Below are positions 19,901 to 31,900 of a DNA stretch of 64,000 nucleotides, piece after piece. The position numbers and the translations under genes were made by a program. Position 1 is the stretch's first letter; the number at the start of each line of letters is the position of its first letter. Origin of the DNA: Massilia sp. erpn (GTDB lineage Bacteria; Pseudomonadota; Gammaproteobacteria; Burkholderiales; Burkholderiaceae_D); the NCBI RefSeq assembly GCF_024400215.1, contig NZ_CP053748.1, positions 3,844,001-3,908,000 on the forward strand. Direction: 5' to 3'. The notes below the pieces were generated by a model. That model saw only the letters and a list, made by a program, of their open reading frames with translations. It was not told where the DNA came from and ran no database searches.

Positions 19901-22900
19901 ACATGCTGGGCCGGCTGCAGGCCAACGCAGCGGCCGACCGCAGCGAACGCCGCGAGTTCGACCAGGCGGGGCGCCCGCGCTTTGCGCTGGATGCCGCCGG
20001 CTATATCAAAGAGTGGCGTTATGACGCGCTGGGCCGCGTGCTGTCCACGCACGCGTATCTGGTGCCCGCTAAAGACGGTGGCAAGATCGAAACTGCCGCG
20101 GCGGCACGCGGCAACGAGGCGCGCGTCAATCGCTTCAGCTACGACGCGCAGGGGAATGTGCTGTCCAGCACCGACAGCATGGGCGCCAGCGAAACCTTCA
20201 GCTATGACGCCCTCGGCAACAAGAAGAGCTATACCAATAAATTAGGCAATACCTGGGAATATGAATATGATGCTGCCGGCCGCTTGAAGGAAGAAACGGG
20301 ACCACCGGTCACGGTCCACGAGAATGGCATGCTGGAGGCGGGCGACTGGACCAAGCCGCGCGCGGGCCAGGTCGTGCGTCTGAAAACGCTGATGACGTAT
20401 GATGCCCTTGGCAACCTGACCTGGCGCGTCGAGGCGGCGGGCGTGGCTGGCCAGGAACGCAGAACACGTTACGAATACGATGCCGCAGGCCACCAGGTGA
20501 CGATCGTCCGCTCCGGCTGGCGCGTATACGATGCCGGAGCCGATGCCGGTCTGTCACAGAACGGCTTTGGCGGCCGGACGGAAAGCGATTCGGGCGAACT
20601 GGTGACCACGGTCCTCTATGATATTTTTGGCCGTGCCGTCAGAAATACCGACGCCTTGGGCAACGTCTCGGAGAAGGCCTACGACAACCTGGGGCGCGTC
20701 ATTTTGGAACGCGACGCGGAAAACCATGTGACCGCGTATCAGCGCGATGCCTTTGGCGATGTACGCCAGCTGACCCGCTACAGCCAGGCCTTGACTACCT
20801 CGCTGCTGGCGCCATGGACGGCGCAGTCGCAGCAAAAAGCGCTGGCGGCGCAGCTGCGCGCCTTGGCCAGCGCGGAAGACCGCGCGATCTACAACGATTA
20901 CGACAAGCTGGGTCGCGTGACGCGGACGGTCGAGGCACAGGTCTTCGTGTTCGATCCGAACAGCCTGGGCGCCAGCCAGAAGTATCTGGCGTCGCGTGCC
21001 ACCACCACGGCCTATGACGCCTTCGGCGGCGCCAAGGAGAAAAAGGTCTTTGGCGTGGATGGTACTGGCAAGCAGCTGAGCCGCGCGGCGGAAACGCGCT
21101 ACACCTTTGACCAGCGTGGCGCGCTGGCGTCGGAATGGACGCTGACGGGCGAGGCGGGAATCGAGCAAGGCTATGTGACGCTGATGGAATACGACTTTGC
21201 CGGCAATCTGGCGCGCAAGGTCGAGTACAGCGACAAGATCGTGAACTGGAACGCGGTGGGCAGCGTTCCGCCGCAAGTGAAGGGCAACGACCGCGAAACC
21301 CGCTTCGTGTACGACCGCGAGGGACGCAAGGTCGAGGAAATCCGCGCCAATGTGGAATTCACCATAGGCCAGGGCAATGCCACGGCGCGCGGCGAGGTTA
21401 GCACCAAGTATGCCTATGACGCGGTCGGCAATCTGGTGACGACCATCGATGCGTATGGCAATGCCAGCTACAGTTATTACGATTCGCTCGGCCATGTGAC
21501 TGCCGTGGTTGGGCCAAATGCGCAAGCGCGCACCCAGGTGGCATCCCTGTTCCAGGCGGTGCTGCGCCGCGCGCCGAGCGCGCAGGAATTGAACGGTTGG
21601 AGCAAGAAGCTGGCGGAGGACCAGGACCTGCTCGGCATGGCCGATGCGCTGCTGACCAGCGAGGAGGGGCGCCGCATGTATCCTGCGGACCAGGACAATC
21701 GGGCCTTCCTCACCACCCTGTATCTGAACAGCCAGAACCGCGCGCCGGATCCGGGCGGGCTGGAATTCTGGGCAACGGCGATGGCGACGCCAGGCTTCAG
21801 CAAGGCGCGCGCAGTGGTGGATATCCTGCGCGCGCTGACCGGTTACAGCGGCTCCCATCCGCTGGCCTACAACTCGCGCCGCTGGTTCAATGAACAGATC
21901 GAGAAGGCGCTGCGGGAAACCATGCCGGCGCAGGACGTGGACCAGTATGGCCGTCGCGCGCCACTGACCGAACTGCGCCTGGACGCCTTCGGCAACGTGA
22001 CGCAGCGCATCGAGTACAGCAATGGCGCCCTGTTCGCCAATGCCGGCGGCTATGCCGTCCTGGCGCCCAATCTCGACGCAGACCGCATCAGCACCACCGC
22101 ATATGACGCGGGCGGGCATGCGGTGCAGGTGGTCAATGCGGAAGGCCACAGCTCCTATGCCTCTTACGATAAGCTCGGGCGTATCGCCAAACAATGGGCC
22201 CATGTCACCCAGCGCAATACCTGGGCGCCCAATAATACGCTGCACAAGACCTCCTTCCTGGTCTTCACTTACGACAAGCTTGGCCGCGCCGTATCGACCA
22301 AGGAACCCAGCACCACCGAGGGCATTCTGGAGCGCAGCAGCGTCTACAACGCTTTTGGCGAACTGAGCCGCCGCTATGCGGGCGGCCTCCTGGTTGAGTA
22401 CAACGAATATGACCAGGCCGGCCGCTTGTGGCGCACCAATGCCGGCGATGGCGTCAGCCGCGTCATGCTGCACGATAATGCCGGGAATGTGACGGCCGAA
22501 CTGCGCAGCGCCACCCTGAAACTGATCAGCGAAGCTTACCGTGACGCCCAGCAGGTCGACGGTTTGCCGGGCCTGCTGCGCAATGAGACCCGCTACGATG
22601 TGTTGGGCCATGTGACGGCGCAAATCTGTCCGGCGCAGCAAGTGGGCTCGGATGTACCCAGCAGTCTGGTCGAGGCGAATATCAGCGTGCTGGCCACGGA
22701 CCGCACCATTTTCACGCTGCACGATGAAATCCTGGACCGGAACAATCCACGCTATGGCGAACGGCCAGGTTTCCGCTGGTCGGGCCAAAACAGCTTGAAG
22801 CTGGACCTGCGCGGCCTGGCCAGGTTGGGCAGTGGCGATATCAAGATTGAAGTCGCGTATGCGACCAAGGCGGTGTCGGCCGCCGAATCGGGCAATAATT

Positions 22901-25900
22901 GGGCGCGTCCAGCCAGCGAACATAGTTATAGCCAGATCTTCAGCGCGGCGCAGGCCGATGCCGGTCCGCTGCTGAGCTGGAATGACCCGCTGGAGCCGCT
23001 GGATGAAATCCGCTATATCCGGGTGTCGAAGAAAGATCAGTCCGGCCGCTGGTCGGTGCTGACGGAGAGCAATGGCTCTGGCCCCACCGGCCATGCGCTG
23101 CATATTGCGGCGCCAGCCGATCCTGGCATTCAGGTCGCGCTGCAATACCGCTTGCGCGGCAGCGCCGGCTGGCAGGATGCCAAGGGCTTGACCAGCTTTG
23201 GCGACGTCCTGCGCTTCGATAGCAGCGCGCTGGCCGATGGCGAATATGAATACCAGGTGCTGCAGGCTGGCCTGGACGGCGGCCAGGCGGTCGTGCGCGA
23301 GAGCGGTGCCTGGACCGTGTCCGACATCAAGGCGCGGCGCGACGTCACGCAGCTGTACGTGGCGGTGCTGAACCGCACGCCGGATGCGAGTGGCCTGCAG
23401 TTCTGGGCCAATGCCGTGCGGGGCGGCGTGACGCCGCTGCACATCGTGACCCAGATGCTGGAGGGCGAAGAGGGCAAGGGGATTTACCCGCCGGGCGACA
23501 GCAATACCGCCTTCCTTGGCCGCCTGTACAGGAATATCTTCGGTGCGGAGCTGCCGGCCGCGCGCGCCGCCAGTCTGGAAAGCCAGTTGGCCAGCCGCGG
23601 CAGGGCGCAAACGGTGCTGGACCTGATGAACGAGGTCATGTCCGATTGCCGTCCAGGCACCGAGGTGGCGCGCCAGCTGTTTGCCGATAAGGTCGAAGTG
23701 GGCCTGGCCTACGGCTTCAAGCTAAAAGGCAGCAATATGCGCAGCGCCGCCGAACTGCTGAATAAGCTCGCGGCCGGCGGCAAGGCGGCCGTGCTGGCCG
23801 AGGCTGCCGTCACTGCCGCGCGCGAAGAAGCGCAGCGCCGCATCGCAACCCTGTACATTGCTTTCTTCAACCGCGCGCCGGACAAGGGCGGACTGGAGTT
23901 CTGGGTCGACGCGCTGCAAAAAGGGACGTCGCTGAGCAATATCGCCAGCGGCATGTTGAGTGGAGGGGAGGCGCAAAAGCTGTTTGCCGGCGCAACGAGC
24001 GGCGAGCCGTTCATGCAAAAGCTGTACCAAAACCTGCTGGGCCGTGCGCCTGGCGCGGAGGAACTGAAAACCGGCCTTGGCCTGCTGGCCAATAATAGCC
24101 GGGAAGATGCGGCGCTGGCATTGATCGACCTCATCAGCAGCTACCGCGGCAGCGATGCGCCAAGCCTGGCCGCGCAGCGCATGCTGACCAATAAGGTGGT
24201 GGTGGGGCTGGCCTATGCGGTGGAGATGCAGGGTACGGAACCCGACGTCGCCACGGCCCTGCTGGCCGGCGTGCATGCCGAATCCTCGGCCAACGCAGCG
24301 GCGCGCGCCGCCAAGGTCGCGGCGGATCTGCTGTTGAAGCAGGCGCAGTTGAAGCAGGCGACGGCGCAAGCGGCTGCTGAAGCGGCGGCTGCCGCCGATG
24401 CGGCCCTGCCGATGGAGAAGAAGCGCGAACTGATTGCGCGTCTGTATGTCGGCCTGCTGAACCGCGCACCCGATAGCGGCGGCCTGGCGTTCTGGAGCAA
24501 GGCGCTGTCGCCGCAGTTGTCGGTGGGCGCGATTGCCCAGGAATTGCTGAGCAGCGAAGAGGGGCGGCAGGTTTTCAGCAGCGGCCTGTCCGATGAGCAG
24601 TTCCTGCGCCAGCTGTACCAGCAAGCTTTCAACCGTCCGGCCGACGAGGGCGGCCTGAAATTCTGGCTGACGGCCATGGTCGAGCAAAAAGCATCGCGTG
24701 GCAAGATCGCTGCCGATGTCTTGGCCGGCTTGGTCATGACCCGCGAGCCGGTGGGCGAGGTTCTCGTTTCCCAGCGGCTGTTCAATAATAAGGTGGCGCT
24801 TGGCCTGAGCTATGCGCTGTCGATGGGCGGTGACGATCCGCTGGCCGCGCGCCAGATCAATGCACTGGTCACGGCCGATGACATCACGGCCGCCAGCGCG
24901 GCGGCCGATGCGGCCATTGCCGCTGCCGTCAGCAAGGCGGCACGCGAGGCGGCGGCCGATACTGCCGCCGCTGCCGCCAAGGCGGCGGCAGATCTGGCCG
25001 CCAGCACGGCGCTGCTGCAAGCGGCGCGTGACCGCGCCAGCGCCAATGCGGCGGCGGCCGCCGCGCCGCTGGCGGGCAAGCTGCTCAGCTATACCCGCCT
25101 GTATGTGGCCCTGTTCAAGCGTGCGCCCGATTTCCAGGCGATTAATGCGGCCAGCGTGGCACTGGAAGGCGGCAAGAGCCTGGCCAACCTGGCGCAGGAC
25201 ATGCTGTCGGCCCCCGAGTTGAAACCCCAGTATGGCGCCGGCTTGAGCGACGAGGACTTCGTCAAGAGCGTCTTCTGGAATACCATGGGCCGGCGCGAGG
25301 ACAGCGCCGGCGGCATCGCATTCTGGGTGCAGGCCTTGCGCCAGAAATCGCGCCCGGAAATTACCGTCGACATCCTGGACGGTCTGGTGAATGGCAACTG
25401 GGCGCTGGAGTCGGAGCTGGCGGCGCGTGCCGACCTGCTGCAACGCAGTGCCACGGCGCTGGCCAGCGCCATCGCCGGCAGCGACGCCGCGATCGCCGAG
25501 GCGCGGGCGGCGGCCGATGCCGCGGCACAGGCGGCCAGCACGGCGAAAACCATCGCCGATGAGGCCAACCGCAAGGCGGCCGCCTTGGGCGGCAGCGTGA
25601 ATCTGGGCGCTGCCGAACAGCGCCTGAAGCTGATCCGCGTGTATGTGGCGGTGCTGCAGCGCACGCCGACGCTGGGTGAACTGAGCCAGCGCCTGGCCGA
25701 GCTGGCCGCCGGCGTCAACCTGGGCGATATTGCCCAGGCCTTGCTGGGATCGGCCGAAGGCTTGGCGCGCTTTAAGGCGGACCTGTCGCCAACGGGCTTT
25801 ATTTCGGAGTTCTATCAAAAAACGCTGGGCCGCGTGCCGGACGAGGGTGGCGGCAAGTTCTGGAGCGACGCCCTGGCCCAGGGCCGCAGCAAGGGCAGCA

Positions 25901-28900
25901 TCGTGGCCGACATCATCGATTCGGTGGTGGCCAATACCGGCACGCATGAAGGCGCGCTCTTGTCGCAGAAACTGTTCGACCAGGCCGTGCTGGATGCCGC
26001 CAATGCGGTGGCCGGCGCCGCCGCCGAGGCGGCGCGCCAGGCGGGCAATGGCAAGACAGAGGCGGACAAGGCCGCGCTGGATGCGACCAAAGCCGCCGAG
26101 GATGCCGGCAAGGCAGCGCAGGCGGCGCGGGAGCTGGCCGAACGTACGGCGCAAGCCCTGGCCAACGTCAGCAGTGCGGCCACCGGCAAGCACCTGCAAG
26201 TGCTGCGCCTGGCTGTGGCCATGCTTGGCCGCGAGCCGGCGCTGAAGGAATTTAACGACTGGCTGGCGCTGGCGTCGGCGGAATCCCTGCCGGCGCTGGC
26301 GAAAAAGCTGGGCGCTTTGGCGGAATGGAAGCAACAGTACGACGGTTTGGGCGATGCCGCCTTTATCCGCAAATTCTATGAGCTGGTGCTGCGCCGGACC
26401 GCGGACAGCGGCGGCTTCGCTTACTGGATGGGCAGGCTGGGCGAAAACAGCGACCGCTTCAAGCTGGTCTGCGACATGATCGAGGGCCTGGTGCTCGAAA
26501 AGCTGCCGGAAGAGAGCGCGATGACCTCGCAGCGCCTGTTCAACGAGCGTGTCTCGAGTGCCGCCAGCAGCCTGTCGGCGGCGGCGGCCACCGCCGCCCG
26601 CCAGGCGAGCGAGGAGGCCGTGAAGGCGGCAACCAGTGCCACCCAGGCTCAAGCGCTGTTGGCGCAGGCGGAAAGCGATTCCGCGAAGGCGGCCAAGGGC
26701 GCCGAAGCGGCCGCCAACTCGCTGAAAGCGCTGATGACGGCGCCGTCCGAGGCGCGCCTGGGCGTGGTGCGCCTGGCGCTGGCCATGCTGGGCCGCGCAC
26801 CCACCGGCACCGAGCTGCAAGGCTGGCTGGCCATGTATGCGGCCAGCGGCAAGCTGCTTGATGTCGCCCTGGACATGGAGAAGCAGGGCGACTGGCGCCA
26901 GGGTTACGGCGCCATGGGCGATTCCGCCTTCATCGACGCTTTCTATCTCAAGGTGCAAGGCCGCGAGGCCGATGCCGGCGGCAAGCAATACTGGATGAAC
27001 GAACTGCAGAACCTGAAGCGCAGGCGTGGCGATGTGGTCAATGACATGGTCTACACCCTGAGCAATATCGCCAGCGCGGATCCGCGCGTTATCGGTTCGA
27101 AGAAATTCTTCAACGATAATGTGGCGGCCACGATGAACCAGGTGAGCGATGCCGCGGCGCAGGCCGTCGCCGGCGCTCAGGGCGACAAGGAAAAAGCCGC
27201 CAAGGTCCTGGACGATGCGAAGCAGGCCCTGAAGCTTGCCCAGCAGGCCGTCGCCACGGCGGAAAGCAAGGCCCAGCAAGCGCTGGACAGTCTGAACGCC
27301 CTGATCAAGTCGAGCGCGCCCGGCGTCAACCAGCGCCTTCAGATTGTGCAGCTGTATGCCTTGATTTACCAGCGTGTTCCCGACCAGGCTGGGATGAACA
27401 AATGGCTGCAGGAGCTGGCGGGCAGCAATATGTATGCGGTCGCCGAGAAGATGCTGAACACGCCAGAAGGCCTGGGCAAGTATGCCAGCAGCCTCACGCG
27501 CGAAGACTTCATCGCCAAGGTGTACCAGGCCGCCTTTGGCCGCAAACCCTTTGTCGAGAACGACAACGGCGCCAACTGGTGGCTTGGCCAGTGGGGCGAC
27601 CGCTCGCGCGGCGAGATGCTGGTGCGGATCGTTGAGGTCGGCACCGGCTACGACAAGGGCAAAACGGGCCTGGGTCAGCGCGACCAGGCCAACTTCCTGT
27701 CCACGGTCACGTCCTACCTGAATACCGTGGAACGCGATGCGGCGGCGGCGGTGGGCACGGCCAATACGGCGCTGGAGAACGCCAACCGCGAGCGCGACAG
27801 CCGGAATGCGGAGCTGAATGCCGCCAAAACAGCCACCGGCACGGCGCAAACCGACTACAACAATGCCAATGTCAAAGGCAACGAGGCGGCGCGCAACGCC
27901 GCCAATGTGGCGGCGGCGCAAGGCAATACCGCCACCGCGACCGCCCGCCTGCGTCTGGCCCGCCTGTATGTCGGCGTGCATAACCGCTACGACGGAACGA
28001 CCCGGATCGACCTGGGGGGGTACACATTCTGGGCCAACTCGCTGGGCTCGATGTCCGGCGCGGAATTGGAAAACCAGCTGGTGCATATTGCGGGGCAGTT
28101 CCTGCTGATGCCGGAGATGAAAACCCGCTATCCCGACAGCATGGCGCCGGCCGCCTTTGTGACGGCGTTCTACCAGACCGTGCTGGGGCGCCAGCCCGAC
28201 CCGAGCGGCCTGGATAGCTGGAGCAAACTGGTCGCCAGCAATGGCCGCGCCCATGCAGTCAAGAATATTATCGATAGCCTGGTGACCTATGGCGAAACGG
28301 GCGAACGCGACCAGGCCGCGGCGCTGTCGCGCCTGACCTTCGAAAGCCGGGTGAGTGCCGAGCTGGACAATCTGGCGGCGCTGGCCGCCAGCGATTACAA
28401 CAGCAAGGACGCTGCGGCAAGGTTGGCCGAGAACCAGGTATCGCTTGCCGGCATCAATACGGCCGATTTGGAAATCAGCGCGGCGCTGACGGCCCAGTCG
28501 AATGCCGACCAGCTGGAACAGGTCCGGCGGAACGGCAACCGGCTGGCCGGCTTGTGGGCGAACGCCAGCGCCGATAGCTTGAGCAAGCTGTCCCAGCTCT
28601 ACGTGGCCCTGCTGGGCCGCGCGCCGGAACTGGGTACGGTTGAGTACGGCCCCGGCCAGACTTCCAGCATCAGCACCTTCGCCAACAATATCTTGAACAG
28701 CGACGAATCCAAGCGCTATCTGGGCTACAACCTGAGCGACGATGCGTTTGTCGACCGTCTGTTTGCCCTGGCGTTAGGGCATGCGGACGGCGGCTGGGGC
28801 AAGAATACCTTGCGCGACTACCATAAGGGCAATCGCGGCGCCCTGGTCCAGGACATCCTGACCAACGTCAGCAATCCGAGCAGCCCGGATTACGCTAGTT

Positions 28901-31900
28901 TCATGGGCCGGGTGAACAATGCGCTGACGTCCCTGCGTGGCGAAGCGCAGCGGGCACGCGACGACTATGCGTCCGCAGTGCAGCAGCAGAATGGGGCCGG
29001 CACGCGTTTGAGCAATGCCTATGCCGCGCGCACCCGCGCGGTGGAGGCCTACAACAATGCGCAAGCGGTAGCTGGCAATGCGCGTAGGGAAGCCAATACG
29101 GCTTTGTCTGCACTGACTGGCATGCGCGCTGCCCAGGCGATTGCCAAAGCAGGCAGCGATGCGGGGCTGGCGCGCTACAACGCCAGCGTGGCGATGACGG
29201 CCCTGACGGGCCGGCAGGAAAATGAAAGCAAGGCCAAGCAGGCTTACGACACGGCCGTCAAAGTGGCGCAGGATGCGAAAGCGGCGGCCGATGCGGCGGT
29301 GCTGGCGGCATCGGCCACGACATCGGCCAGCCGCCTGCAGGAAAAAGTGGTGGCGGCAGCCAATGTGGTGAATGAAGCGGAAGGCGCGCGGCAGGCGCTG
29401 AAGACGGCGAGCGATGCGGTGCAAAGCGCGACCACGGCATTGACTACCAGCGACAACGCCGCCAGCGCGGCCAGTGCAGCGGCCTTGGCCGCGGCGGAGG
29501 CGGTGCGGACGGCTGCAGCGGCGGTGAGCTCGGTCGCGGCGACCGCCACTGCGGCCTTGGCCGCGGATCAGGCCAGGATCGCGGCTGGCAAGTCCAAGGA
29601 AGCGGCCGATCTGGCCAATGCCCTGGCGCAGAACCAGGCTGCGAGCGATGCCGCCGCCAAGGCCGATGCGAATGCCGTGGTGGCCGCCGCCGCCGTGGTG
29701 GTGGCCTCGAATGCCGCCGCCGATGCGGCGCTGCGCAACAAGGCATTGAGCGAGGCTGCCGAGAAGGCGCGCCAATTGGCCGCCGCCGCCATCGCCGCCG
29801 CCAAGCTGGCGGCGAACTCCGATGCCGCTGCCGCCGAGTCCACCGTGGGCGTGGCGCAAGCGGCGCAAGCCGGCCGGCAGGCGGCCGATCTGGCCGCTGC
29901 CGCTGCCGCCCGTCTTCTGGCGTCGGCCAACGGAATCGGTGCGGTCGGCATGAGCGCCAATGCGCTGGCCCGCGCCATGGCCAATGCCGCGGCTGCGGGC
30001 AAGGCTGCCGCCGCCGAGGTGGCGCAAGCCGCGCTGGCATGGTCGCAGACGCCGCTGGAGGTGCAGCGCCGCGCCGCCGTGGTCAAGCTCTACCTGGCCT
30101 TGCTGGGGCGCGCGCCGGACCAATACGGCATCAATAACGCCGCCGCCAGTTTGAAGGCGGGCTACGGCGTGGCCGATCTGGCGAACTGGATGCTGGTGGC
30201 CGACGAAACCCTGAAGGCTTTCCCGGCCACGATGAGCAGCGCGGCCTTCATCAGCAAACTGTTCAGCAACCTGCAAGGCAGTGCTCCGGATGAGAAGACG
30301 CTGGCAGAGTGGCAGGCCAAGGCCGCCACGCTGAACCGTGGCCAGTTGGTCGCCGGCATCATCGAGGAAGTCAGTGGCTTGCGCGGTGTCAAGCTGGATC
30401 AGGTGCAGGGCCTGCTGACCTTGCAAGAGCGGCTGGCCGACTCCCTGAAACAGGCCAGCGCCACCATGGTTGCGGCGATGACGCCGGAGAAAGTGAAGGA
30501 GGCGGCCGCCAAGGCGATCGCCGAGGCGGCGGAGAAGGCGATGGCAGAAGCCAAGCAAGCCGATGCCGCCGCTGCCGCGCTGGCGGCGGCCACGCCGTAC
30601 GCCGAGTATGCGCGCCCCCTGACCGAGCTGTATCTGGCGGTGCTGGGCCGCGGCCCGAATGCCGATGAGTTTTACGAGGCAATGGGCCTGCTTGGCGCCG
30701 GCGTCAAGCTGGCCGAGCTGGCCCAGGTGCTGCTTCGCACCGAGGTGGGCAGGGCGCGTTTCCCGACGGATGTGAATGCCTTTGTCCGCAGCGTCTATCT
30801 GAATGTGCTGGAGCGTGAGCCGGATGGCGGCGGCGCGGATTTCTGGATCCGGAGCATGTTGAAAGACGGAAAGTCCCGCGCCGAGACCCTGGTCGGCATG
30901 CTCGACGGCGTAAAGAACTACGCCGGTCCGAATGCCGTCTGGCTCGCCGCGCAGCACCGCTTCCAGAATCGCGTCAGTACGGCGCTGACGCAGGTGGTGA
31001 CAGATGCGCGCAATGGCTTGCCTGCCGCCCGCGCGGCGGTGGAGTTGGCCGAGCGCACGACAAAGGCGGCGCAGTTCGTCGGTGCCGGCCGCTATTCCGA
31101 TCCCGCCCAAGAAGTGCTGGCGCCAGCCTTGAAAGGCAAGGTGGCCGATGGGGTGATGGTGGCGACGCCGGTGACGTACCGGGAGAACGACCGCTGGGGT
31201 AATGTGCTTTCCGTCAGCGATGCGCGCAACCGCAACTGGAAAACCGAATACCGCTACAACGCCGCGAACCAGCTGGTGAGTACGACCCAGGCCGAAGCTG
31301 AGGATCGCAATAGCGGGAACAAGGTGCGCGCCGTGACGCGCAATGCCTACGACAAGCTGGGCCGCCTGTACGCGGCCACCGACGCCAAGGGCAACGTCAA
31401 CATCACCAGCTATGACGCCAACAGCAATGCGGTGGTCGAAACCCACGCCGATGGCGGCGTGGTGCGTAAAGACTACGACGTGTTTGGTAACCGCATCACC
31501 CTGGAGCAGGAGCGCGGCACCGGTCTGAACGGCCAGAACCTGGGCGCGATTCGTTCTGAATACGCTTATGACCGGCTGGGCCTGCTAAAGAGCAGCAAGT
31601 CCGCACCCGTGACGGTCTATAAAACGGATACCTATGGCGGTGGCGGCATGACCTCCGATCTGGTCGGTACGCAGCAACTGATCGAGACGTATGGTTATGA
31701 CGTTCTGGGGCGCCGGGTTTCGGTGACCAACGCGCTGGGCCAGACGGCGTATACCGCTTACGATCTGGCCGGCAACGTGGTGTGGCAGGAAGATGCCACT
31801 GGCCGGACGGTGCGCACCACATACGACGCCTTCCATCACAAGACGGAACAGTTCGATATCAATGGCAGCATGAGCTGGACCGTGGACCCGCATGGAAAAG

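Noticed and set aside
15745..28254. Very long minus-strand ORFs (over 1000 codons) opposite the RHS gene
   Set aside because: They mirror the RHS and DUF4214 coding pattern in a GC-rich genome and have the typical antisense composition; no ribosome site or motif supports them.
23335..31120. Repeat array considered as CRISPR or DNA satellite
   Set aside because: The units are protein-level repeats of about 100 residues, diverged in DNA, in one open frame.
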